Origin: Tetracladium setigerum
Lineage: Eukaryota; Ascomycota; Leotiomycetes; Helotiales
NCBI GenBank assembly: GCA_031472005.1
Contig: PZJY01000002.1
Coordinates: forward strand, 4,216,001-4,280,000
DNA: 64,000 nt
Direction of reading: 5' to 3'
The translations under genes and the position numbers were made by a program. The notes beneath the pieces are model-generated. The model did not search any database, was not told the DNA's origin, and was given only the letters and a program-made list of their open reading frames with translations. Below, one piece after another: positions 11,595 through 22,001 of the stretch (position 1 is its first letter; the number at the start of each line of letters is the position of its first letter).

Positions 11595-13508
11595 TTATCT
11601 ACGCATAACCTCCTCAATGAGCTTTGCAGCTGCCACTGTCTCTTCATCACGGAGATGCTTCCCTACAACTTGAAGAGCAATCGGTGCTCCCTCGAATATC
11701 TTTGGATCGTCTATAAAAGATTAGCCTGGTGCCAAGACCTTCAGAGCGCCTCATTAACTTACATTTATCATACTGCTGCTGATCCATTGGATTAGTCGGT
11801 GTATAACCCGCATCGACTGGGTCCAACGCAGGATCAACAAATTGTCCAGTTGGAAACACCAAAGCTGGCTGATCTAACATGTTCCAAAGCATGGTGTACG
11901 TTCCATAATCCATTTTGTTACGAAGGGGAGCAGCTCCAACGTATGGTGGGCAAACAATCACATCAACCCTCGCTCCTTCATCAAAGCATGGAATTCGGCC
12001 CTCAATTTGTCCCTTCGATCGTTGTATGCCCAGTTTTCCACAACTGTGAGCTCTCTCGCGTGTTGGAGGAAGCTACTCGCCTCCAGATTCATGGGTTCAC
12101 CAGAGGCGTTGACCAAATCGGTGATGGTCTTTCCGCCATCGGGGAAGAAAAGGGTCACCTTTCCCTCAGGTTAGCTAGGTCATTTTTGCTTGTTACGGCG
12201 ATTGTTACTTACGATTATTTCTAGCATTTCCATCGACTTGTAGGGCTCCCAATCCACGACTTTGATTCCTGCTGCCTGTAAGCTCTCCTTCGCGAGTTTT
12301 AGAGCTCGGGTCATTGGTGGATGTGGGCTGGCAATTCTAGGATTGATTGTTAGCGCCAAACACTTCTAGGAGGAAATTATGTCGTACCCATCTGTCCACA
12401 TGATTCCAACGGTTATATCTTTCGAACTGGTTACCGTCTTCCACGGCAATGGAACAAGGTTTACTTCCGTATCCCAGGGTTCTTGATCAAGTGCGGTCTT
12501 CATGAAGAGATTAATGTCGTCGATACTGTGCGTCAAGGGCCCGATCACACATTTGATAGATTCTTGGCCTGCACCAGGAAGTTCAATGCCATCGTATGGC
12601 AACCTCGAAGCGGAAGGTCGGAATCCATAGACGCCATTGAATGCGGCTGGTATTCTTATAGAGCCTCCAATGTCGGTTCCCAGACCAATGGCTGATGATT
12701 TGAATCCAATTGATGACCCCTCACCACCTGACGAACCACCACAACTAAGCTTCAGATGCGATCCGTTGAGAGTTTGGCCCCAGATATTATTATGACAATC
12801 TCCCGTCTACACTATAATTAGCTTTTCAAGAATCGAAATAGATACAAAAAAATGGATTTCTTTACCATAAGCGTCATCGGCTCGTTTGTACGGAGATGAA
12901 AAACTGCTCCCGCGTTCTTGGCAAGTCGTACCAAGTGAGAATCTTCAGGAGCAAGTTTGTTGATTTGCGAGATATACGCCCCGTTGGCAATTCTTCCCTT
13001 GTGCCAGATATGTTCCTTTGTGGACATCGGCACGCCGTGCAGCGGTCCGATTACTTTCTTGTGCTTCGCGAAGTAGGCATCAAGTTCTTTCGCTCGGGCA
13101 ATAGCATCGTCCGCCATAAATTCCGTTGCATTGTTTAACTTAGGGAATGAGTTAATATTTCACGGTTCTCAAAGTGAGGGTTTGATTGATACTCACAAGC
13201 TGATGGCCAATCGTCGCTCTCTTCAAAAACGCAATTGTAACTTCCTCCGCTGACCAGATTCCGGCTCCCATCTTCGCAACAAGGTTGGTTGCGTCGCTTG
13301 CTGTGATTTCAAGCTCCTTAACTGAGAGTATACCACTTTCTGCTGCCACGTCGAGAACGTTGAGACGGTCTGGAGAGGGCAATTTCTCTGCTGGGAGTAG
13401 CCATTGCTTGGGGATTGAGTTCTCGCGGATCTTTCTGCATACTTCTGCTTCGGTCTCCCATGACTTCTGAGGCTCCTCTGCTGTCGTTTTGGTCATCATG
13501 TTTCCCAT
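11595..13508 (-). CDS. Amidase signature family hydrolase (one apparent frame break)
   Basis: Six exons: 13508-13197, 13138-12866, 12806-12388, 12336-12213, 12164-11763 and 11710-11595, about 548 residues once repaired. The catalytic triad of amidase-signature enzymes is present: Lys in GVPMSTKEH, cis-Ser in CGGSSGGEG and nucleophile Ser in GLGTDIGGSIRIP. The family hydrolyses amides to acid plus ammonia; this one resembles acetamidase-like fungal enzymes. Exon 5 contains a frame break. One frame ends in LMKERG and another resumes with VDVIVCPPYVGAAP, and the usual family motif is the two joined. Adding one C to the CCC at 11967-11969 on the plus strand restores it. The exon 5 acceptor (TGAG or AAG) is unusual. 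No signal peptide is seen, so it is probably cytosolic. Neighbours are a Zn2Cys6 regulator and an MFS transporter. Confidence 0.88.
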
Positions 13509-14593
13509 TGAGAAATATAGAGAGAAATGTGGTGATGGGGTTTTAGTCTTCTTAGTCGTTCTGCCTGTGGTAGATTTTCTGTTGGTGTTTCCTTTGGGAA
13601 GAAAAGAAGTTCAAGTCGAAGAATTTGATTTCTCATGAGAGAAGAGAAACGTCCATCTTGCTAGCTATCTTGTTTCAAGGTTCATTATTGATTGGACCAA
13701 TTTTCCCCCGCATTAATTTAAGCTCTCCTTCGGCCAGCCGATAAAGCTTTGGTGGAGCGAACAAACCCTGCTGCCACGCATTTCCTATTATAACATGACC
13801 AAATGGACCAATCAACTCTATTTGCGCCCAGTAAAGCTCCTTCTTCATCAATGGAGAGTATTACCGCCGTTGTCACTTATCGATACGATGTGCCTCGGCA
13901 GATATTGATCTCCCACTCTTGTGGGAATCCTTTAAGCTTAATTCGGTAACTGGGTCTTGAATGATAAGGATACCCCATTGAAGGAGTATCAGGAATCCAC
14001 TTCCATATCAATGAATGGGCTGAGGTGGCGCTTCAATTTGAACCGAACCACCCGCTCGGGTGTCAATCAAGACTTCGTAGTCGTCGGACCACCTTCGGAT
14101 CACCAGTGGGCATGTGCAAGTCAAAAATATGTCCTCGACTTCAAACTGGAAAGGAACTTCTTGAGAATATACATATAGGGTAGCAATAGGAATTTTCCTG
14201 TTCTGATCATTTCGGAGCCCAAGGGTTGAGGGTGCTCAAAGTTTTGAAGCTTGTGCCTTGTTCATGAACTGACTGCGCTACTCAATGGGAAGAGGAAGCG
14301 AAAGCCAGCCCTGACATTATTCCCCTACATCTTTTGCTATCGATATCAAGATATACATAGATGATAGAGCTCCCTAGAGTAGCTTCAGATAAGAGCCGGG
14401 GTCTTGAACATCAAAGCGAACCCTGCTCATCTCGGCGGAAACAGATATGATTGGTCCCCTCATTTCTAACCGCAATCGACGAGTACAGTATTGATTGTCA
14501 ACACATTATAAGATGGACAGCAAGACAGTTTTTTAATGATTGTCAACTGCGATTGCTCACCTCAATCGTCAACATACCTGCTTGGATTTCACA
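13509..14593. other. Divergent intergenic region between amidase and MFS transporter
   Basis: 1,085 bases shared as upstream region by the amidase gene (minus) and the MFS transporter gene (plus). Short open frames are present but show no family resemblance. A shared, bidirectional control region is possible; I did not identify specific binding sites. Confidence 0.45.
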
Positions 14594-16734
14594 ATGGCCA
14601 CAATTCATGGTAGCGAGATCGACGCATCCGTCGTACCAGGTACAACCCACCTGGTGGACTTGGACGGAACACTTCATACCAATCACGATGCCAGACAAAA
14701 GGAAATCATTTTGGTTCCAACGCCGTCGAAGGACCCTGAAGATCCTCTGAATTGGTCCCACAGGAGAAAGACTTTGCAAATGTTTTGTATCTTCATGTAT
14801 GGCACTCTCCATTATTTCGAAAATCTACCACGGGCGTGAGACTAACACATCATTAGTTACTGTTTGTTCGTAGGAATTGCTTCTGCTGCGCTCTATTCTG
14901 TTTTGGTGCCTATTGCAATGGAGACGGGCCTCACCGTGGCCAATCTCAATGCCGGTAAATACCCTTTTCTTCCCCGCATTATCCCATTGTGCCTAACAAT
15001 TCGGCGCAGGAACTGGGTATATGTTCTTGTTCCTCGGTTGGGGTTGTGTATTCTGGCAGCCAATTGCACTTCAGTATGGGAAGCGACCCGTCTACTTGTT
15101 CTCAATCCTTGCAACTGTCGTGAGTTCTCCATGTTGCCCCTGGAGAGGGCTTCTCAACTAAGAATTTGACAGGCAATACAAGTTTGGTCCGCACATTGTA
15201 AAACAAGTGGTCAATGGTATGCGAATAAGATTCTGCAAGGCTTCTTTGGTGCTCCCATTGAGTCTCTTTGCGAGATTACTGTAGCCGATATGGTCAGGCT
15301 TCCCCACCACCTTTGTTGAATTTCGTACCTAACGAGAAGTAGTACTTTACCCACGAGCGAGGGAAGTATATGGGCCTTTACGCTTTGTTTCTCTTGGGTA
15401 GTAACATCCTAGCACCGGTAAGTCAGATTCATTCCTGTTCTAAGCCAACTTCCTAAATCGAGCAGATTTTCTCGGGGTTCATTTACGATGGCATGGGATG
15501 GAAATGGGTTCTTTACTGGCCAGCAATTGGATGCGGCTTCGGATTTATTATTCTCTTCTTCCTTATGGAAGAAACAAACTACGACCGCAAAACCGTTGGA
15601 GTTGTCGAAATTACCGGATCTTCTGCTTCCTCCACCACAGAACCCACCAGTGAAGCTGAGAAAGGAGCTCGAGTGGGAGAGCCATCTACATCGACGACCA
15701 TCGAGGCTGGTACTGTTTACAAGAAAAAGACCTTCCTGCAGAAACTGAGCCTGATCGACAAGCCAAGACCAAATAACCTCATGACAATGGTCTGGAGACC
15801 ATTCACATTCGTCACTCTGCCCGTGGTTGTGTATTCCGGTTTCGCTTACGGTTGTACGGTTGTTTGGGCTCTTCTTAACAGTGGAACTGCATCATTGATC
15901 CTTTCGTCACCCCCATATAACTTCAAGCCCTCCATAGTCGGCCTGTTCTCCGTGGCGAGTTTACTCGGCTGCCTCGTAGGGTGAGCCTCATGTTTCTTCC
16001 ACGCATTTTCCATCATTCCTGCCCTAGACTGACACTTCTCTCTATGTAGCTCAATGTTCAGTGGCTACTTTGGTGATTGGATCATGCTCAAATTCGCCCG
16101 CAAGAACAACGGTATTTCAGAAACAGAAAACAGACTCTGGCTCTACGTATTCCCGGTCATCGCCTACCCATTCGGTTTCATCCTCTGGGGTGTTGGAGCT
16201 GCTCATGGCATCCACTGTGCGTGCTCTTTCCATTTCCCCGCCTCATCGAGGGTTTTAAACAGTACTGACCAGAACTGTAGGGTTCGGTCTTGCCTTTGCC
16301 GCATTCTTACAATCCGCTGCTACCGCTGCGACTCTGACGATCTGCATCAGCTATTGCATTGATACCTATCCGGAACTGAGTGGAGAGACAATGATTACGG
16401 TGATTGTCATTCGAAATACAATGGGTTGGGCTATTACTGGTTATGCGTGAGTATTCCCCCCTCCTCATCTGCTTTTCTTTGCTTCAGGTCAGGTTCAAGA
16501 ATGGCAACGACTCTGTTATGACTTTGACTTTACTAACTCCAAGAAAATAGCGTCACACCATGGCTCATGAAGCTTGGGGTACAAAACACCTTCATCAGCG
16601 CCGCTTTTCTTTCAATGGGAACATCCCTCGTGTTTTTGGTCATGATTCTCTGGGGGAAGAAATTCAGGGAGATGAGTAAACAAAGGTATTGGGGGTATGT
16701 TGCGAAGGGGAAGGCTTTGGGCTTGGGTCACTGA
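14594..16734 (+). CDS. MFS transporter, DHA1-like (HOL1/polyamine-transporter type)
   Basis: Nine exons joined in phase: 14594-14796, 14857-14954, 15010-15119, 15173-15292, 15343-15417, 15466-15980, 16050-16216, 16281-16446 and 16551-16734, giving 545 residues. Family marks are DPEDPLNWSHRRK just before the first membrane segment, GWGCVFWQPIALQYGKRPVY, the loop YFTHERGKYMGLY and GWKWVLYWPAIGCG. A long cytosolic loop with ETNYDRKTVG lies between the two halves. Fungal DHA1 proteins of this type are proton-driven carriers in the plasma membrane for small organic substrates or drugs. Its position, divergent from the amidase and near a regulator, suggests uptake or export of an amide or its product. 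All introns have GT-AG ends and the frame is intact. The high intron number is normal for this group. Confidence 0.88.
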
Positions 16735-16899
16735 CGATTGTGACTCATGGCCATACGTAGTTCTGAAATTTGTTTATTGAGAATTGTCTTATCATTAGCT
16801 GTGATGAAAATAATTGATTCTTCTATAGTTTCGAATTGACTTGCAATCATCATTCATCTCTACCTCCCATAATCCAACGTCAGGCACATCACGTCACAT

Positions 16900-18741
16900 C
16901 TAAAGATCGGTCCTCTTGACAACAAACCCACCCCTCTCAATGGTATTCACGAAAATATACCCACTCTTGAAGAAAGCATAACTACTCCAGCTTCCAACAA
17001 AATCAATAACACCACCATTAGTTCTCGCATCATCCTCAGGGTAAACATCAAAGAAAGCGACCTCTCTAACACCAGATCCAGTTGGGTTGGTCGGGATAGA
17101 GCGAACATCGATAACCCTCAATCCAGCGCCGTAGTTACTCTGGTAGGAGAAACCGTTGATAACGTATTGATTGTGGTCGACGGAATAGGAGGTGGTGGAT
17201 TTGAAGACACCAGTTTGTTTGGGCGCTGTGAGCGAGCGGATGTCCCAGATGTAGGTGACTGGGCGGCCGTTGGCGGCGGGTTGGACTTTGTCATATTCGT
17301 CGTATTCGTCGTCCATTACTAGGAATTGTTGGTTGAGGGGATCGAGAACCCAGCCCTGGATTTGGAGATTAGTACTTGAGGCTCAGGGAGGGAGGATGTT
17401 GCGACTGGCAGGAGCTTGGTAGACGTCGGCGAGTTTGACAACGAGGCAATTAAAGTGACTTACCTGGTGTGTATATGAAGCACCTGTGTAGGAAGTTCTC
17501 GAAATAACGGTTGTGGCGGCTTTGTTGGTTACATCGTATATCGTAAGGGTGTCCTCCTGCAAGATGTTATTTATTTGTCCTCAAAAAGATAGGTCTTGAG
17601 AAAACAAACATTGTAGCCGTAGCAAATATCTCTACCAGTATATCTAGTATCTGGTCCACGATATACTAGGCACTGAGCGTCGTGAACGTAGCCATCTTGG
17701 GCAGCGCAGCCTGGGGTGGTGGGAAGAGCAGGGTTGGTCAGATCGATAAAGATCAATCCACTTCGGCAAGCACTAGTGCGGGGAGCAGCACCAACCGCAA
17801 CTGCATAGTTCTTCTCTTCATTTACCACAATATTGTGGGCTTGTCCGTTGGGCAATCCTCGGAAAAGACCAGTGAGATCACGTGTGTTGGAGAATGTGAC
17901 CGGGCTGGCAGGGTTGATTGTGAGTAGCTGATTTGGATTGTGTTAGCTGATAGTCTTCAGAGAATAGAAGGAACCAATATTGGGGGACGAGGAAAGAGAC
18001 CGTGAGCTGAGGGGCCGAGGGTAGAGTTCTTTTGGTTTGGGATTCATAACATACTTTAGTCATGTCAAAGATCTGGACATTGTGACCAACAGCTTCCGAA
18101 CCAATGATCATGTAGTTCTTGAAACCTCTGATCTCACGCCAAATAGAGACAGATGAGTATTGGGGAAGACGTCCAAGGTAGACAAGTTTACCATCCGAAG
18201 TGATCTCAGCGAAAGCAGCACCATCTGACTGTCCGATGGCCAAGAACTCACGACCTGTGGAGGAGGTCCATCCCCAAGAGCTGGAACCTTCGCCACGAGT
18301 ACTACCGAGCTGTCGGTGGGTCTTGAAATCATACATATCAATCTGGGAGCGACTGTTAGTTGTTGTCTGAGACGGAATTTGAAGTGTTATTGCATACGTT
18401 TTTACATCTGAAAGTATTCAGGCGGTCACCAGCAACGGCGATTGCGGTTCCGTTCAGGCAAGGAACTGGAGCTGCTGCCAACGCTCTGGCAAGAGGTTCG
18501 TATTGAGCAGATTGCATTTTTCCGGCAATACGTTGGTTGGCCCAGGTTGTCTGTTGTACAAGTTAGCAAGGCGTATTCTACCGAAGTCAATTCAACACAC
18601 CTCCTTCTTGTTTCTGATCTCCATGTGGCGCTCTCCATTTGCATAGATGGCAGCATGTCTTGCTTCATCGACTGGCATCTCTTTTGCAAGAGCGCCGAGG
18701 CCAAAGGTGGCGAGTGCCAAAACATAGCTTGAGAACAACAT
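16900..18741 (-). CDS. Secreted LVIVD-repeat beta-propeller protein (paralogue 1)
   Basis: Six exons: 18741-18601, 18550-18398, 18342-18055, 17927-17610, 17556-17464 and 17355-16900, giving 482 residues. It begins with a signal peptide (MLFSSYVLALATFGLGALA). The mature part shows repeated blade motifs such as EIRGFKNYMIIGSE, VQIFDMTK, GLIFIDLTNP and GYVHDAQCLVYRGPD, typical of LVIVD-repeat (choice-of-anchor type) propellers. Conserved cysteines suggest disulfides in a secreted protein. The biochemical role of this family in fungi is not established to my knowledge. Its stop lies 165 bases from the stop of the convergent MFS gene. A paralogue on the same strand at 40440-42674 shares the same motif order but has three more introns. 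The frame is intact. Confidence 0.82.
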
Positions 18742-20092
18742 GGCTGGAAGTAGATTCAGAAGTTTGAAATGGGGGTGAGAGACAATGAGAGAATTAGGGA
18801 CTCCTCGCTTGCTTTTGTACTTTTTTTTCTTTCTTCGGAATTACGATCTACACCCTCAACCCACACTTTGCGTTCACGGAATCATTCCTAAGTTCATTAC
18901 ACTCCCCAATGAAATTGATTACTAGAGCTAAGAGACAGGTAAGTATGCACATCTCCAGCAGGTGTGGTCTCGCTCAAGCAGATCTCATCGGAAGATTGAC
19001 ATCAATGGAGAAGGTCAACAAGATAACAAAGCTTGGTATGTACTACAATTCTCTCGATTGATTGCGAAATATAACCAAATCCGAAGTTTTAGGTTGTTTA
19101 AGGTTGATGATCTGGCACTCTATGAGCCAAAGAGGAAGGTAGACGAAGTTTGCGCTCTTGGCCATGCACGTCACCCACACATTGCCGCCCGGCAGTTGGC
19201 CTTTATAAAAACACTTCTCTTGAGGAATTTTCAATTCATATAATTACCTGTAGTAAGATGAAATAATTCTGCGTATTGCAATACTTCCAACCGTCCCTAA
19301 ATGTTAAAATCGTGAAGTGTTGGCGACGAAAAAGGCTTGGCAACAAAGCCGCGGGGGATAAATACTGATGCGCAGTGCAATGTCTTCCAAGACAAGGCGT
19401 TGTCATGCGGAACGCCTTATGGCATCATGAGTAACTCCTGCCTGTTTTGTGATTCAATCCCTTTTGAGCAGGTGTTTGTTGCGTTTTTGTTCGGTCCACG
19501 ATCCAAAAGGGTGTATTGGTAAGAAATACCTTGATGTCTTTGGCGACGGGCGCACTATTCGTCGATCTGCCGCCGCCGGTTGCTGAAGATTACCATCAAA
19601 GTTTTTGCAATAGATTGACTTCTTATGGTATTATCAAAACTTCGAATATAGTTCTCAGGAACACTAAAAAGCCCCCCTTCTCTCGACAGACATCTCTAAG
19701 GTGAGGATCAAGATACTATCTTCGGCATGAAATCAGATTCACTATCTTCGAATCTTTTTGACATATATAGGCGATGTGAACTTTCTAATGCTGCTTCAAA
19801 TTCATTATCTTCGTATCTGTTGACATCTCTAGCTAGTACAAACCTTCCAATATTACCTCCTCGTATAATGCACAGATGTTGTGATGCGAGCCTGACACAT
19901 TTTGTTTTCCACCGAATATGAATGGCGTATCAACTTCCGCCCTCGCGAGCGCCCTTGCGGTCTGTTGCCGCTGTCGACCGTCCAAGAACTATCTACGAAC
20001 ATCTTCATCCATCTCAGCCCCTTCATGATCCAGTCAAGAAGTCAAGGGTCCCCGCTCCTGCTTTCTTGACACCACGCTGCCTAGCCCTGACT
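18742..20092. other. Intergenic, no gene seen
   Basis: 1,351 bases with many stops in all frames and only short shadow-like open frames. It contains the upstream region of LVIVD paralogue 1 and an imperfect tandem repeat at 19734-19859, listed separately. Nothing else is supported. Confidence 0.5.
19734..19859 (+). repeat. Imperfect tandem duplication, two 63-base units
   Basis: Units at 19734-19796 and 19797-19859 align without gaps. The first parts correspond closely (CAGATTCACTATCTTCGAAT against CAAATTCATTATCTTCGTAT, then TTGACAT in both) and the ends are more diverged. This is seen directly in the sequence. The function is unknown; it looks like an old local duplication. Confidence 0.6.
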
Positions 20093-20491
20093 CTATTGTT
20101 TCTCCCCTCCTTTCGAGACTACTGCCTCAGGTTTTGTGGGCATCTCGGTATGAACGCTGTCCCCAATCTCAACTCCAGTTCCCTCTTCGTATCTTGGAGG
20201 CGGAACTTCTTCCGAGTGAACCTCATGTACCCTCGTTCTATCTCCATCCAACTCGGCCGTTTCACCCATCTCTTTGCCCACATCCTCGTGAACTGGATCA
20301 GGATGTTCCATAAAAGCTGGTCTGGCGCCGCCCTTCTTCCAGCATGGACAACAGCAGAAGATTGATGCAATCACGATTGCAATAACGCCGATGACGATCC
20401 CAGCGATGGGACCAGGGCCAAGGTGGATTGATTTGTCGTCTGTGGCTCGCTTGAGAAGTGTATTGACATGATCTTGGTTGTAGATTGACAT
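20093..20491 (-). CDS. Small single-pass membrane protein with PY motif, hypothetical
   Basis: An intronless frame of 132 residues. It has a short N-terminal segment, one strong membrane helix at about residues 28-46 (GIVIGVIAIVIASIFC) followed by CCCPCWKKGG, a possible palmitoylation site at the membrane edge, and an acidic cytosolic tail. The tail holds PPPRYEE, a PPxY motif recognised by WW domains of Rsp5/Nedd4 ubiquitin ligases. Small fungal proteins of this layout can act as ligase adaptors for membrane cargo, which is inference here. I do not recognise the exact family. The start at 20491 is the only ATG ahead of the membrane helix. Overlapping plus-strand open frames are taken to be shadows. 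Confidence 0.65.
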   Translation of the reverse strand: MSIYNQDHVNTLLKRATDDKSIHLGPGPIAGIVIGVIAIVIASIFCCCPCWKKGGARPAFMEHPDPVHEDVGKEMGETAELDGDRTRVHEVHSEEVPPPRYEEGTGVEIGDSVHTEMPTKPEAVVSKGGEKQ

Positions 20492-20924
20492 TGTGAGTAG
20501 AGTTCAACGGAGTATGATGTATGATAGTATTGTAGTTGTGGCTTTGGTTTGTGGATACCAAGTGCAGGATGAGGCGAGAAGGCTTGCTTTCGGTATCGAT
20601 TAGAATGATTGCGGGGCAATTGATCTTATCGGGATCAGACTCGGTTTAAGTAAGTCCTCGCGTCAAATCAATTCTGCCCTGCCAGTTAAAAGTCCTGGGG
20701 GCTGGACAAAACAGTGACGAATTCAATACCTTTATCCCTGTACATTCCGCATTGGTCCTGTTGACGGCCAGAGGTGATTCGCTGATGTGGCACAGTACAT
20801 AACATCGTACTAAGCTGCGTTGGATAAACGAACTTGAGGGCTCCTGGTATCACGAACATAACGCGTTTTTTTGTTACATATCGCTTGCTTTTTGCCTGTT
20901 GTGGTTTGGTACTACCTATTACGG
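20492..20924. other. Intergenic, nothing seen
   Basis: 433 bases between the small membrane protein start and the stop of the NmrA-like gene. No exon or repeat is evident. Confidence 0.45.
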
Positions 20925-22001
20925 CTATTCCCACACTGCTTTAGCGTTCTGTCCCGTTATCAACGCTTCGTACGATGTACCATTTTTAGCAGCAACGGCA
21001 GCCTTCATCTCTTTGTAAATCTCCTTCGCCTCACCTGCCAACACCTCCTTCACAAAGTCCTCAAGCCTACGCGGCGTGAAGTCGGGATAGAGCTCCTGCA
21101 CGGCAAGGTAGCCAAGGTACGCTGCCACCTCAGGGGTGTTGTCCCCGCGTACGCCCCAGCTATTCATGTACTCATGCCTTACGCGCGTAAACAACACAGG
21201 CTCGCCCTCAGCTGACCGGGGCAGCGTTTCCAGGAGGGCAGTAAGCTCGGCTTCAGAGATATAGCTTCGCGCGAGCGTCTCGCCACTAAGGCGTTCGACA
21301 AGGTCGTAAATCTCATTTTGGGAGCAAAGCTCGCCAAAGCCGAACACAGACTTGTTGAGGGTTCGGGGATCGAGGATAACGCGGGCAAGGAGCAGGCCGA
21401 TGTCAGAAAGGTCGGTATAGGCGGCCTTTACGGCGCCTGTTCCAATGATGGGGTCTGGCTTGCTGACGAGCATGTAGGCGTTGCGCTTAGAGGGAAGGAG
21501 GGTAGCGCCATCTGATACCACCACCCAACATCGAGGACGGTATAGGGGAGGTGGAGTTTCTTGACGTGGTTGAGCGTGTCCTCCTTCTGATCACGGATGC
21601 CGATGACCCCCTTGGGAGGTGCGACGGTCGCGAAGAAACAGGGTACGAAGCGGGAGACACCCGCGGCCTTGGCGGCCGTAGCGAGGGCAGGCTCCGAAAG
21701 GACGCCAGCGAAATTGACAGCCGAGACTAAAGTCTCTATGCCGGAGAGGGCGGCGACGAGGGCGTCATGATCGCCATTGATGTCCAGGGCTTGAACGTTG
21801 ATGCCGCGGGCGCGGAGGTCCTCATTGGCGATGCTCTGGAGGGAAGTTGGACGAGTAAAGGCGGTGATTTCCTGTGCTTGTAAGTATCTGTAGTAATCTC
21901 TCTATGCGGAGGATACTTACAAACGGATGAGAGTGTTGAAGGAGTCCATCAATAATGGAAGCTCCGGTCTCGCCGGTAGCGCCGAGGACTGCGACCTTCA
22001 T
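20925..22001 (-). CDS. NmrA-like / isoflavone-reductase-type NAD(P)-binding protein (one apparent frame break)
   Basis: Exons 22001-21921 and 21871-20925. The N-terminus MKVAVLGATGETG is the dinucleotide-binding GxxGxxG motif of NmrA-like atypical short-chain dehydrogenases. Later family marks are SRFVPCFFATVAPP and PYTVLDVGWWYQMALPS, and the protein ends in about 340 residues. Members are NAD(P)-binding redox-sensing regulators or small-molecule reductases. In the exon 2 sequence, the frame carrying GWWYQMALPS must switch to the one carrying PSKRNAYMLVSKPDP. Adding one G to the GG at 21497-21498 (plus strand) restores LPSLPSKRNAY. A TATATATATA element lies 112 bases before the ATG. The gene looks clearly more GC-rich than the AT-rich sequence on both sides, which may indicate a different origin. 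It could belong functionally with the MFS, regulator and dehydrogenase genes to its right. Confidence 0.8.

Noticed and set aside
11595..13508. Amidase as a pseudogene
   Set aside because: Only one base is out of place, all catalytic residues and splice sites are intact, and the same kind of break occurs in other genes of the window.
19922..20365. Plus-strand open frame of 147 codons
   Set aside because: It overlaps the small membrane protein on the other strand, which has a much better protein character.
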